Source: an uncultured Collinsella sp.
GTDB taxonomy: Bacteria; Actinomycetota; Coriobacteriia; Coriobacteriales; Coriobacteriaceae
Assembly (NCBI GenBank): GCA_900541745.1
Contig: UQLA01000009.1
Coordinates: forward strand, 21,018 to 85,017
Direction of reading: 5' to 3'
DNA length: 64,000 nucleotides
Below, piece after piece: positions 27,254 through 37,600 of this stretch. How positions within the stretch are numbered: the first letter of the stretch is position 1; every line of letters starts with the position of its first letter. The translations under genes and the position numbers were made by a program. The notes under the pieces are model-generated. The model searched no databases. It saw only the letters and a list, made by a program, of their open reading frames with translations, and was not told the origin of the DNA.

Positions 27254-27873
27254 CACGCATCCATTCCGAGTCGCTTAAGCGCCGCGCCGAGCAGATCCTC
27301 GACACGCATATTCTGTCCATCATACCCGCTCAGGGCAACATCGGTCTCCTGCGGGCTAAAGCCCATGGAAAGGAGCGCCGCACGGGCGTCATCGATCGCC
27401 GAAGGCGCGGCGGCAGGAACCGGCATCGCAACCTGGCCGGGAATCACATCGACCGGCACAAAGCCCTTGTCCTTGGCAAAGGTGCTCTTGAGCTCCAGGA
27501 TCAGACGCTGCGCAGTCTTTTTGCCCACACCGGGAACCTTGGCCATGCCCTTGTCATCCTCGGCCATTACCAGGGAATACAGCTGGCCCACGGTATAGGT
27601 GGAGAGCACGGCAAGTGCCAGGCGCGGGCCAACGCCCGACACGGACACGAGCCGGTCAAACATCGTGCGCTCGTCTTTAGAGGCAAAGCCAAAGAGCGTC
27701 ATGGCGTCCTCGCGCACCTGCATACGGGTATAGAGGCGCACCTCGCCGCCGGGTGTAGGCAGCGTGGCGGCAGTGCTGCCCGAGATGCCGAGCTCAAAGC
27801 CCACACCCGATACATCGACAACGGCCGAGCTCATCGTGGCCTCGGCAAGCGTTCCATGGAGCTGGGAGATCAT
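27253..27873 (-). CDS. ruvA: Holliday junction-binding protein RuvA
   Basis: The N-terminal OB-fold ([12 protein letters not shown]...[10 protein letters not shown]) is followed by paired helix-hairpin-helix motifs ([13 protein letters not shown] and [16 protein letters not shown]) that bind DNA. The C-terminal domain III ([17 protein letters not shown]) binds RuvB. Length 206 is typical. The start overlaps the ruvC stop in TGATG, with AGAGGA upstream inside ruvC, so all three proteins are translated from one message. Confidence 0.97.
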   Translation of the reverse strand: MISQLHGTLAEATMSSAVVDVSGVGFELGISGSTAATLPTPGGEVRLYTRMQVREDAMTLFGFASKDERTMFDRLVSVSGVGPRLALAVLSTYTVGQLYSLVMAEDDKGMAKVPGVGKKTAQRLILELKSTFAKDKGFVPVDVIPGQVAMPVPAAAPSAIDDARAALLSMGFSPQETDVALSGYDGQNMRVEDLLGAALKRLGMDA

Positions 27874-28394
27874 CAGTATCCGGTTCCTCTCTGTTGATAG
27901 AACTCGCCGCCGGTGAGGGCGCGGGTGCGGCTGAGGTTTACATGGCAGATGGCGCAGGCCAGGGCATCGGCGGCATGGTCGGGATGCGGGTCGTGGTCGA
28001 GCTGCGTGAGCGTGCGTACCATGTAGGCGACCTGCCGCTTGTCCGCGGCGCCGGTGCCCACAACAGCCTGCTTAATCTGCATAGGCGTATACTCGCCAAT
28101 CTCGAGCGCGCATTCCGAAAGCGCCACGAGCGCGGCGCCGCGGGCATGCGCCGTAGGGATGGCCGAGCGAACGTTGGCGCCAAAGTAAATGCTCTCGATA
28201 GCAGCGGTATCGGGTCGATAACGCTCCACGACACCCTTGAGGTCGCGGGCGATATGCGACAGGCGCACCGCGAGCGGACTGCCCGCGCTGGTCTCGATAC
28301 AACCGTAGGCACGGCAGCGAACCTCGCCGCGCCGCTCCTCGATAATCCCCCAGCCCGTATGGGCCAAACCGGGGTCGATACCCAAAATGACCAA
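27873..28394 (-). CDS. ruvC: Holliday junction resolvase RuvC
   Basis: The best start is TTG 28394, five bases after GGGAGG, giving M-V-I-L-G-I-D-P-G and 173 residues. The four acidic residues of the active site are visible: D in GIDPGL, E in AIESIYFG and the C-terminal HPDHAADALACAICH pair. RuvC dimers cleave junctions held by RuvAB. It opens the operon, and a short hydrophilic tail (TGGEFYQQRGTGY) follows the catalytic core. Confidence 0.96.
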   Translation of the reverse strand: MVILGIDPGLAHTGWGIIEERRGEVRCRAYGCIETSAGSPLAVRLSHIARDLKGVVERYRPDTAAIESIYFGANVRSAIPTAHARGAALVALSECALEIGEYTPMQIKQAVVGTGAADKRQVAYMVRTLTQLDHDPHPDHAADALACAICHVNLSRTRALTGGEFYQQRGTGY

Positions 28395-28531
28395 GCCAAC
28401 CTCCCCTCGCCACAAGCACAGCGCAAGACAAGGCCCCGCGCACTATTCACGAACGTCTGTTCTAGAATAACACAACGGGGACACGATGCTTAGTTGAAGT
28501 ATCGGGGTTGGGAGCGAATCCTATTCCATAG
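28395..28531. other. Gap upstream of ruvC
   Basis: These 137 bases hold the promoter region of the ruv operon and the end of the preceding transcript. TTCTAGAATAA (28459-28469) is palindromic around TCTAGA. I see no SOS-type box that I would defend. Confidence 0.4.
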
Positions 28532-30517
28532 TTAGTTTTGAGAGAAGAACGGGAACTGTCGGGGATCCACCGGCGGTTGCGGCATCGGCGTGCCCTGGGG
28601 CCCACCTTGCGGTCCGCCCTGGCCGCCCATCATCTTTTCGATGGCGTCCTGGACCTCGCCCTCAAACTTTTTCATACCCTCATGCAGGCGACGCTGGCCA
28701 TCCTCGGAGCGCAGCTCTTCCATCTGCTCGGGCGAAATACCCAACAGGTCACCCAGTATGCCCATCATCTCGCCGCGCATGCGCTCGCTTGTATCTTCGT
28801 CAGCAAAGCGATTCACCTCGGCGCGCGCCAGCGCATCGACCGTCATGCGTTCCTTGCCGCTCAACCCCAGGTCGGACCATGCGAGCATGTACGGCCAGGC
28901 GCGCTCGACAAACGAACGGGCCGAGACGATCGGCGCCGTCGGCAGCATGCGGCGGGCGGCCTCGCCCTGACGCACGAGCATCAGCAGCAGCGAGCAAGCC
29001 TCGGGCTTGCCGGCGGCCATTGGGATGTCGTCGAAGGGTCGGTTGCGGTCCACGTGCGCCTCGAGCGTGCCATCGACCTCGCCCGGCTCGAGCCCACCGA
29101 GTAGCTGCGCCGCGCGATCGAGCATGTCGACCGGACCGTCGAGCGTCGAGAGCGCCCGCGCCAGCACGCGCTCCATGCAATCTTCCACCGCGTTGAGCGT
29201 CACGAGCTCCTGCGGCACCACGGCAGACGTGCGGTTGCGCACGCGCGCCACAAACTCGAGGGTCGACAGATACACATCGCCAAAGGGCGCATAATCGCCC
29301 TGGTAGCCACCGCAAAGCGCCGGTGCCGCCAACGCGTACTCGGTCTTGGAAAGCGGGCTCAGAGCCATCGCGCCCAGCTCGAGCGCCGTATCCTCCAGCA
29401 TAAGGCCCAGCGTGCGAGAGCGCAGGCGCTCGGCATCGCCCGCCGACACATCGCGGTCGAGCACACGCGCGGCATCCGGCGCATCGCGCTCAACCGTGCG
29501 AATATGCAGGCGCTCGGCAATGGCGCGAACGGCGGCACAGCGAGCAGCCTCGGCCTCCTCCTGCGCCGGCGTAAAGATGCGGTTGCGTCCCAGTACCAGG
29601 CCGACCACATTGCGCGAACCCAATGCATCGACAGCCAACGCCGCAAGCAAAGACGACGGCAAGTCTCCCTCGAGCGCCACCACGGCGCGCGACGTACCGC
29701 GGGCGCGGGCGTTATCGCGCACAGCGAGCACCAGCGCCTGCCACAACCACTCCTCGGAACGAAACTCGGGCAGCTCGTGGTCCTCCAAGGCATCGAGCAT
29801 CACACCGCGCTGGATCTCCTGAACCAGCAGGCTCTCCTCAAAGCACGGCGCCTGGGCCACCACGCGGCCGCAGTCGTCGAGCACAAACGAGCCGCCGGTA
29901 TACACCGACTCGTCATAGGCACCGACCGGCGCCATGCAGGCAAACCATACGCTGCGCTTGGAGGCGATCTTGCGGTAGGCTCCGCTGCGCACGGCGGCGA
30001 TCGCAGCGCTCTCGCGGTCGGTCATATCAAACGCGTTGAACTGGAAATAGGAAATGAGGTCGACACCAGTCGGCAGCATCTCGAGCTCGCGGTCCAAGTC
30101 GAAGATCACGGCGATACGCACGCCGTCCACATCGAAGACCGGCGGCGCCCAACGGGCATCGCCGGTCCCACCGCGCTGCAGGGCAATGCTCGAACGGGCC
30201 GGCACCACATGGCCGTCCTTGAGCATCATGTAGTCGAGCAGGGGCTGGCCCTCAAACGAAACCGCCGCGGGCACGATGCAGATCATATCGAGTTCTTGGA
30301 TGCGCTCGGCGACACCGGTCAGGCCTGTCAGCATGTCGTGCTCAAAGTCGGCAGCGCCCACCAGGCCGCCGGGCAGGGCTCCCATAAAGAGCGGAGCCGG
30401 GACGCACAGCACGCGCGCCCCGCGCTCGTGGGCTAAACGAGCCTGGTCCTCGATGCGACCGCAAATGCCCTCAATATCACCCAGGCGCATATCGATCTGT
30501 GCAAGTGCGAGCTTCAT
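28532..30517 (-). CDS. NAD-synthetase-like protein (NadE homologue) with degenerate active sites
   Basis: The 661-residue protein has the two-domain plan of glutamine-dependent NAD synthetase: an N-terminal nitrilase/amidotransferase-like domain (1-~240) and a C-terminal ATP-pyrophosphatase-like domain (~265-540, with GDYAPFGDVYLST and LSGKERMT). Key residues are changed. The nitrilase Glu is Ala41 (VPAP), the Cys nucleophile is Phe139 (IFDLD) and no Lys sits where the triad lysine should be. The synthetase P-loop SGGxDS reads EGDLPSS. A Met/Gly/Pro-rich C-terminal tail is added. I infer a pseudoenzyme or one with a new substrate; a true NadE is probably elsewhere. The start follows AAAGG. 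Confidence 0.75.
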   Translation of the reverse strand: MKLALAQIDMRLGDIEGICGRIEDQARLAHERGARVLCVPAPLFMGALPGGLVGAADFEHDMLTGLTGVAERIQELDMICIVPAAVSFEGQPLLDYMMLKDGHVVPARSSIALQRGGTGDARWAPPVFDVDGVRIAVIFDLDRELEMLPTGVDLISYFQFNAFDMTDRESAAIAAVRSGAYRKIASKRSVWFACMAPVGAYDESVYTGGSFVLDDCGRVVAQAPCFEESLLVQEIQRGVMLDALEDHELPEFRSEEWLWQALVLAVRDNARARGTSRAVVALEGDLPSSLLAALAVDALGSRNVVGLVLGRNRIFTPAQEEAEAARCAAVRAIAERLHIRTVERDAPDAARVLDRDVSAGDAERLRSRTLGLMLEDTALELGAMALSPLSKTEYALAAPALCGGYQGDYAPFGDVYLSTLEFVARVRNRTSAVVPQELVTLNAVEDCMERVLARALSTLDGPVDMLDRAAQLLGGLEPGEVDGTLEAHVDRNRPFDDIPMAAGKPEACSLLLMLVRQGEAARRMLPTAPIVSARSFVERAWPYMLAWSDLGLSGKERMTVDALARAEVNRFADEDTSERMRGEMMGILGDLLGISPEQMEELRSEDGQRRLHEGMKKFEGEVQDAIEKMMGGQGGPQGGPQGTPMPQPPVDPRQFPFFSQN

Positions 30518-30555
30518 GGCTCAGCCCTTTCCGTCGTAAACCATCGTTGTCGTAG

Positions 30556-30590
30556 TAAAAGCGCCGGCCGCATGATGCAGTCGGCGCTCG
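30556..30590 (-). terminator. Terminator of the superoxide reductase gene
   Basis: AGCGCCG (30560-30566) pairs with CGGCGCT (30582-30588) with a 15-base loop, followed on the minus strand by TTTTACTA. The T-run is short. Confidence 0.55.
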
Positions 30591-30634
30591 CATGTGCATA
30601 TGCTAGCTATGATACCCCGAGCGGGGGCGCGCTC

Positions 30635-30997
30635 CTAGAACGTCGCGGACCACAGCCCGTGCAGGTTGCAATAGGCATAGACGGTACCGGTCTTGGAGCC
30701 GCCGGCAAAAAACGTCGCGGGCTTCATGCCGGGCTCAAGGTAATGGACCTCCAGACGGCCCTCGGCCTCAAGGGCAATCCACTCAATATAGTGCTCGGGC
30801 AGGCTGGGATGCTCGACCGAGCCCACGCGTGCGCGGATCACGTGACCGTCGCGCTCGCTCTCAACGACCGGCACGTGCTTTTCGAGCGCCGCGTCCTCGG
30901 TGTTCGCGGTCAGCTCCGTGCAGCCGGCAGGGGTCGCAACGTCGTCGCCAAGGGCGGCGATAAGCTTACCATCGGGGTCCTTAAAGAATTTCGCCAT
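30635..30997 (-). CDS. Superoxide reductase (desulfoferrodoxin family)
   Basis: ATG 30997 follows AAGGAG. The 120-residue protein carries the catalytic Fe(His)4Cys ligands: EKHVPV (His40), VEHPSLPEHYIEW (two His) and the C-terminal CNLHGLW (Cys and His). The N-terminal ~35 residues correspond to the desulforedoxin-like domain but lack its four cysteines, so this is a one-iron (class-II/neelaredoxin-like) form. The enzyme reduces superoxide to peroxide without releasing oxygen, a common defence in anaerobes. It is a monocistronic unit between the SNF2 helicase and the NadE-like gene. Confidence 0.93.
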   Translation of the reverse strand: MAKFFKDPDGKLIAALGDDVATPAGCTELTANTEDAALEKHVPVVESERDGHVIRARVGSVEHPSLPEHYIEWIALEAEGRLEVHYLEPGMKPATFFAGGSKTGTVYAYCNLHGLWSATF

Positions 30998-31113
30998 GAT
31001 GTTCTCCTTTGCTGATGTGCCAATGTTCTCGATGATTCTTATGCCCAAAGGCAGGCGAACCATCCACGGCATGGCAAATGAACACATAACGGGCAGGGAC
31101 GATGGGGCGGCGT

Positions 31114-31155
31114 GCGCTAACCCGCCCTGGCGGCCTCACCCGAGCGGGTTAGCGC
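31114..31155. repeat. Perfect 12-bp inverted repeat overlapping the helicase stop
   Basis: GCGCTAACCCGC (31114-31125) and its complement (31144-31155) flank an 18-base loop; the stop of the helicase gene lies in the right arm. It has no T-run, so it is a weak terminator candidate or an mRNA-end stabiliser. Confidence 0.6.
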
Positions 31156-34100
31156 CCGTCGCCGCCGAGCAGCGCCAGAACATCTTCGCGGCTAAATAGC
31201 GCCGACGAGATGCCGTCGCCGCCGAGCACGCTGTTGACCAGGTCGCGCTTGGACTCCTGCATCTGCATGATGCGCTCCTCGATCGTGTCCTTGGCGATGA
31301 GCTTGTACACAGTCACGGTGTGCTGCTGGCCAATACGATGCGCACGGTCGGTCGCCTGGTCCTGTGCGGCCACGTTCCACCACGGGTCGTAGTGAATGAC
31401 CACATCGGCCGCCGTCAGGTTAAGGCCCACGCCGCCCGCCTTGAGCGAAATCAGAAACACCGGCACCTCGCCCGCCTGGAACTGCGCGACCATCTTGGCG
31501 CGACTCTCCTTAGACGAAGCGCCCGTGAGCTTAAGGAAGGCGATGTCCTCCTTGGACAGGCGCTTGCCGATGATATCGAGCATACCCGTAAACTGGCTGA
31601 ACAACAGGATGCGATGCCCGCCGTCGAGTGCACCGTGCACGAGTTCCATGCACGTATCGAGCTTGGCGCTCCCCGCCTTGTAATCCTCGTAGTGTAGACG
31701 CGGGTCGCAGCAAATCTGGCGCAGCTTGGTGAGCTCGGCGAGCACCTTGAGCTTGTCTTTCTTAAACTCGGATGCCTCGCGGTGCTGCACCTGCTGGGCG
31801 ATGCGGTCCTGGTTTGCCAGGTACAGCTTGCGCTGCTCGCCGGTGAGCTGAGCCACGACGGTGTCCTCGATCTTTTCGGGCAGATCGGCCACCACGTCTT
31901 CCTTGACACGGCGCAGCACAAACGGCGACACGAGCGCCTGCAGGCGAGCGGCGCTGTCACCCTCGGCGTGCTCGACCGGGCTTTCGAAACGCTTGGCAAA
32001 CGACTCGCGCGCGCCAAGCAGGCCCGGCATCAAAAAGTCGAAGATGCTCCAGAGCTCGGACAAGCGGTTTTCGATGGGCGTGCCCGTCAGGGCAAAGCGC
32101 ACGCCGGCAGGCAGGCGCTTGGCGGCGCGCGCCACCTGGGTGAGCGGGTTTTTAATGTACTGGGCCTCATCGAGCACCACGCGGGCAAAGTCCTGCTCGA
32201 CGTACTCGTCGATATCGCGCCGCATAAGGTCATACGACGTCACGACCACGTTATGCTCGGCCACGCCGGCGATCTGCACGCGACGCTGGGCCTTGGCGCC
32301 CACAATGGCGCACACATCGAGCGACGGGGCAAAGCGCTCCAGCTCGGCGGTCCAGTTGTACACAAGCGACGCTGGGCACACCACAAGCGTGGGCTTCGTG
32401 TCCCCCGCTTCCACGCGCGCCAGGATATGCGCGATCATCTGCAGCGTTTTGCCCAGGCCCATATCGTCGGCCAAGATGCCGCCGAGGCCCAGGTGCTCGA
32501 GCGAGCCGAGCCACTGGTAGCCGTCGACCTGGTAGCCACGTAGTGTGGCCTTGAGAGATGCCGGCACCGTAAAGTCCATCTTGCCGAGCGTGTCCAGGCG
32601 CTCGACGGTACGGCGGAACGCAGCGTCGCGATCGGCCTCGAGCGACGGCGTGCGCGCGAGCATGCTGTCGACGAACAGGGTACTCGACGAGGGAAGCGAC
32701 ACGCCGTCGAGCAGATCGACGGCATCGACCCCCAGATCCTCGGCAAGGCCAAACGCGGCACGAGCGCCCTCGTCCAGGCGAACGATGTCGCCAGACGTAA
32801 GGCGAGCGAACGTCTGGTGGCGCTTGCACGAGTCCAGATAGATGGCAAGGTCTGCAGCCGAAAGGCCGCTCGCGCCCAGCTCGACGTCGAGCAGGTTGCT
32901 CTTGACGGTGGCGCGCACCGAGAGCTTAGGCGCAGGGCGTACCGAAATCTGGCGCAGGCGGTCGCTGAGCATGACCTCGCCCAGCTCGGACAGGGCAGAC
33001 AGGCCCTCGGTCAGCAAGTGGAACAGTTTCTCGTCATCGCGTTCCTCAAATGCCAGGCCGCCCTCGTAAAAGTCGAAATACAGAGCCGCCGTGTCCATAA
33101 CGCGAAACTCTGCCACCTCGTCGCGCGGCGGCACGCCCGGGCGCTGCTCTTCGAAGGGGCTGCCCGGAGCGCCCAGGCTAAAGAGATCTGCCGACCAGTC
33201 GCCGTAGGTAACCGTAACTTTGCAGGTCACGAGTCCATCGTCGACGCCGATCGCCATGGCAAAGCCCGGCTCGGGCGCCACGGTATCGAGCGCAGCGGGC
33301 GCGGTAAGGTCGGTGTAGTCGCGCAAAATGGGCAGCGCCATGCGACAGAACTCACCCACCTGGTCGGCAGCGATATGGACCGGCGTACGACAGGGCAGCA
33401 GACGCGACAAAAACGGTGCGGCATGCTGGGCGAACGCCGCATCGGCGCGGCGCGCGCGGTGCGTGTCGACCAGATAGGCAACGTCGTCCGAAGCAAAGCA
33501 GTATGCATCGGCCGGCAGGCGCAGATCGTAGCTGCCACCGGCCGCCGGCGCGATTTTGGCGGCAAGGAGCGGTGGCCGCTTAGACAGCGCCTCGTCCTCC
33601 CCTTCCGGAGGCATCTCAACCGCCACGTCATAGGTGCGATGCGTCGTCGTCCCCCGCGACCAGGCGGGCTCAAAGGAGATGGTCTGGCCACGCAGCAGGT
33701 CCAGCACATATACGATGCTATGCTCGGACAGCGGCAACTGACGCTCGGCGACAAAACCGCTGCGGGCAAAGTCGTACGATGCCGAACGCGAGCTTGTGAT
33801 GTCATCGAGATAGGCGACTGTCGCCACAACAAGGTTGAGCAACTTTGTCGACACGTCTTCGAAGGCTTCGGGCGTATGGGCAAACGTGAGCTTTTTGCCG
33901 TACGAGAAGGTGCCGCCTCGGACATAGGCGTCGGCCATGCCGTCGATATCCTTGACCACGTAGGACACCGAACCGCAGCGAATGCGGAACTCGAGCGCCC
34001 AGCTAAAGCGGTCGGCGAACAGCGGATTGTAGTACGGCACCAACGAGGGCTCCAACGCCGCTTTGGGGGCGTCGGGATCAACGGCACCGGCAAGCTTGCG

Positions 34101-34613
34101 GCGCATGCTCGCCAGCTCATCCATGCGCGCGTCCGAAAGATCGGAGAGCGCCGCCATGAGGCTGGGACTCGTGGGGACGGGCGCCGGGAAGGGAAAGTTG
34201 GGATTGACGGCCGGCGCTTGGGGCGCGGGGCGCGCGGGCTGTTTCGGCTGCGCCGTAAACGTGCGAACCGGTGTGCGCAGCCCCTCAACAGGCTCAATGC
34301 CGCTGGCGTCCAGGTACGCCAGCGCCGTGGCGATGGTGTGCTTGCACATGCCGGGGTAGCGATAGGCAGCGGGGCAATCGCAGTCGTAATCGATCACCTC
34401 GTGATCGTCCATATCGAGCGCCACGTGCGTCTTGTACAGGTCGCCGCGCGAGCCGCGCACCGAGCCCTCAACCGTCACGTTTTTGGAGAAGCGCGAGCCG
34501 CTGTCCTCAATCGACAACACGGCGCCGTTGAGCATGAGCGAGCGGCCCTTCATAAAGGTACCGCTCAGCGCCGCCTCTTTCCGGAGCGCCTGCACAAACG
34601 TCCCCTGTGCCAT
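31149..34613 (-). CDS. SWIM-zinc-finger SNF2-type helicase/ATPase
   Basis: ATG 34613 follows GGAGGAA; upstream in-frame starts are less well placed. Residues ~60-80 hold a SWIM zinc-binding motif (CDCPAAYRYPGMCKH). A long middle domain of ~600 residues follows. The C-terminal ~470 residues are an SNF2 ATPase: Walker A DDMGLGKTLQ, DEAQ box (VVLDEAQYIKN), motif III LTGTPIENR, and motifs V/VI (GGVGLNLTAADVVIHYDPWWN; QATDRAHRIGQ). Such proteins (HepA/RapA-like relatives) move nucleic acid-bound proteins or RNA polymerase. It begins 39 bases after dnaE ends, so the two may share a transcript. Confidence 0.92.
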   Translation of the reverse strand: MAQGTFVQALRKEAALSGTFMKGRSLMLNGAVLSIEDSGSRFSKNVTVEGSVRGSRGDLYKTHVALDMDDHEVIDYDCDCPAAYRYPGMCKHTIATALAYLDASGIEPVEGLRTPVRTFTAQPKQPARPAPQAPAVNPNFPFPAPVPTSPSLMAALSDLSDARMDELASMRRKLAGAVDPDAPKAALEPSLVPYYNPLFADRFSWALEFRIRCGSVSYVVKDIDGMADAYVRGGTFSYGKKLTFAHTPEAFEDVSTKLLNLVVATVAYLDDITSSRSASYDFARSGFVAERQLPLSEHSIVYVLDLLRGQTISFEPAWSRGTTTHRTYDVAVEMPPEGEDEALSKRPPLLAAKIAPAAGGSYDLRLPADAYCFASDDVAYLVDTHRARRADAAFAQHAAPFLSRLLPCRTPVHIAADQVGEFCRMALPILRDYTDLTAPAALDTVAPEPGFAMAIGVDDGLVTCKVTVTYGDWSADLFSLGAPGSPFEEQRPGVPPRDEVAEFRVMDTAALYFDFYEGGLAFEERDDEKLFHLLTEGLSALSELGEVMLSDRLRQISVRPAPKLSVRATVKSNLLDVELGASGLSAADLAIYLDSCKRHQTFARLTSGDIVRLDEGARAAFGLAEDLGVDAVDLLDGVSLPSSSTLFVDSMLARTPSLEADRDAAFRRTVERLDTLGKMDFTVPASLKATLRGYQVDGYQWLGSLEHLGLGGILADDMGLGKTLQMIAHILARVEAGDTKPTLVVCPASLVYNWTAELERFAPSLDVCAIVGAKAQRRVQIAGVAEHNVVVTSYDLMRRDIDEYVEQDFARVVLDEAQYIKNPLTQVARAAKRLPAGVRFALTGTPIENRLSELWSIFDFLMPGLLGARESFAKRFESPVEHAEGDSAARLQALVSPFVLRRVKEDVVADLPEKIEDTVVAQLTGEQRKLYLANQDRIAQQVQHREASEFKKDKLKVLAELTKLRQICCDPRLHYEDYKAGSAKLDTCMELVHGALDGGHRILLFSQFTGMLDIIGKRLSKEDIAFLKLTGASSKESRAKMVAQFQAGEVPVFLISLKAGGVGLNLTAADVVIHYDPWWNVAAQDQATDRAHRIGQQHTVTVYKLIAKDTIEERIMQMQESKRDLVNSVLGGDGISSALFSREDVLALLGGDGR

Positions 34614-34651
34614 CACTTCCTCCAATCTCGCGCGGGCCAGCAAGGTCGCCC

Positions 34652-37600
34652 TTAGATCACCGTCACTCTGCCTTGGTTACCCACGATGGCCTTGGCCTCG
34701 GCCAGCAGCGGAATCGAGCGCGCGTTGACCTTAGCAGGTACCTCGGCACGCAGCACGCGCCCGTCCACCTGCTCGATAAAGATCTCCACACGGTCGCCGC
34801 CCGGGTTGGTGGTGAGCACCGTGGCAAGACGCGCCATGTTGCCCTGGCTAAAGCGGCTGTTGGGCACCATGACCTCAAACACCTTGGGCTTGTTGTTCTC
34901 CTCGTTGAGCTCCAGCGGCACGATCTCCTGCGCGATGATTTGGTCGCCGCGGTCCGAGCGCTCGAGCTTGCCTTTAATGCGCACAAACGCGTCAGACAGC
35001 TGCACGCCGGTCTCGGGATCGACCTCGCCGTACAGATACCCCTCGGCCTCCTTGTAGGTCTTGGGGAACACCACGACGGTGGCCTCGCCTTCCATGTCCT
35101 CAAGCTGCACGATGCCCATGGGGTCGCCGTTTTTGGTCACGCGCTTGGACACGCTCGAGACCATGCCGGCCCACCACAGTGCCTTGCCCTCGGGGATCTC
35201 CTGGTTGATGGTGCCGCCCGTGGGGTTTTGCACTTCGTAGCCGGTATCGATCTGCGAGAACGAGAAGTCGCGCGCTTTGCTGAGCGCATACTCAAACGGG
35301 CGCAGCGGGTGGTCCGAGACATAGATGCCCAGGACCTCCTTCTCCTGGCTCAGCTTGAGGTGGCGGTCCCATTCCTGGCCGTCCGGATCGGGCACGCTGA
35401 CCTCGAAGCCCGAGCCCTCAACGTCGCCAAACATATCGAAGAACGAGGTCTGGCCGCTCGCGCGGTCCTTCTGGCGCTTTATCGCGGCATCGATGATGTT
35501 CTCGGGGTTGTTCTTGTCCACAAAGTGCATCATCTGGCGGCGCGGATACCCCGTGGAGTCGAAGGCGCCTGCCTTGATCAGCGATTCGATCACGCGGCGG
35601 TTGGCCTGGCTCGAGTCCACGCGCTCGACAAAGTCGTGCAGCGTCTTAAACGGGCCGCCCGCCTCGCGCTCGGCGATAATCGCCTGCGCCACGCCGGTAC
35701 CCACGCCGCGGATGCCGGCCAGGCCAAAGCGCACGCCCTCCTTGGTAGCCGTGAACTCGGTGCCGGACTCGTTGACATCTGGCGAAAGCACGGGGATGCC
35801 GTCGTGACGGCATGCCGAGACGTAGTGCACGATCTTGTCGGTCTTGCCTGTGTAGGACGTCAGGACGGCCGCCATGTACTCGTGCGGATAGTGCGCCTTA
35901 AGCCACGCCGTCTGCATAACCAGGATGGCGTAGCCAGCGGAGTGAGACTTGTTAAAGGCGTAGGACGCGAACTCAAGAACATCGTCCCAAATCTTCTGGG
36001 CGACCTCGCGCGTGTAGTTGTTCTTGATAGCGCCGTTCATCCAGTGGTCGTAGGTGGTCTCGTCCGAGCCATCCTCCCAGTGGAGCACCGTCGACGTGAG
36101 CAGCTTAATCTTTTTCTTGGCCACGGGCTTACGGATACGCGAGTCCGATTCGCCCTTGGAGAAGCCGCACATCTCGACGGAGATGAGCATAACCTGCTCC
36201 TGGTAGACCATGGTGCCGTAGGTTTCGCCCAGGATGTCGTCCAGACGGTCGTCGTAGGAGACGGCCGGCTCCTTGCCGTTCATACGGTTGATGTAGGACG
36301 AAACCATGCCGGCGCCCAGCGGGCCCGGGCGGTACAGGGCGATCAATGCCACGACGTGCTTGTACTCGGTGGGCTTCATGTTCTTGATCGTGGCCGTCAT
36401 GCCGGCGGACTCGACCTGGAAGACGCCGGCGGTGTGGCCGGAACCCATGAGCTTAAAGATCTCGGGATCGTCAAAGGGAATCTCTTCCTCTTTGATGTCG
36501 ATGCCAAAGTTCTTTTTGATGTTGGCCTTGGCCTTGGAGATAACCGTCAGCGTGCGCAGGCCCAAGAAGTCCATCTTGAGCAGGCCCATGTCGGCGACGG
36601 TATGGCCCTCGTACTGGGTAATCTCGACGCCGCCCTTGGTGTCGAGCTTGGTGGGCACGTGCTCGTTGACGGGGTCGCGGCAGATCAGAACGGCGCACGC
36701 GTGCACGCCCTCGCCACGGGTGAGGCCCTCGATCGAGAGCGCCGTGTCGATGATGCGGCGGGCGTCGTCGTCCTTTTTATAGGCCTCGGCAAAGTCGGGG
36801 TTAAACAGATCCTCTTTGCCGGGTTGTTTGTCGAGCACCTGTTTGAGCTTGACCTTGGGGTCGCTCGAGACCATCTTGGACAGGCGCTGGCCCATGTAGA
36901 CCGGGTAGTCCAGGACGCGTGCGGCGTCGTTGATGGCCTGCTTGGCCTTGATGGTCGAGTAGGTGATGACGTGGGTGACCTTCTCGGGGCCGTAGAGCTG
37001 GCGAACGTGCTCCACGACCTCGAGGCGCCGCTCATCGTCGAAGTCCATATCGATATCGGGCATCTCGGTACGCTGCGGGGACAGGAACCTCTCGAACATC
37101 AGGCCGTTTTCGAGCGGGTCGAACGCGGTGATGTTCATGGCGTAGGCGACGATAGCGCCGGCGGCCGAACCACGGCCGGGGCCAACGCCGATGCCGTTGT
37201 CCTTGGCCCATTGCACGTACTCGGCAACGATGAGGAAGTAGGCGGCAAAGCCCTTGTCGCAGATGACCTTGTATTCGTACTCAAAGCGCTCTTTGATGTT
37301 GACGCCGCCGATCTCGCGCGTGGCCCAGTCGTCGCCGTAGTGCTGGCGCAGGCCCTTCTCGCACTCGCGGCGGAACTGGCTCTCGTGCGTCTCGCCGGGA
37401 TCGAGCAACGGGAAGCGCGGCAGGATGATGGAGTCCCAGTCCAGCTCCACGTAGCACTTGTCGGCGATCTCGAGTGTGTTGTCGCAGGCCTCGGGGCAAT
37501 ACGGGAACATCGCCCGCATTTCCTCCTCGGTCTTCATATAAAACTCCGAGCCGGTCATGCGCATACGGTTGGGGTCGTCGACCTTGGCGTTCATGCCGAT

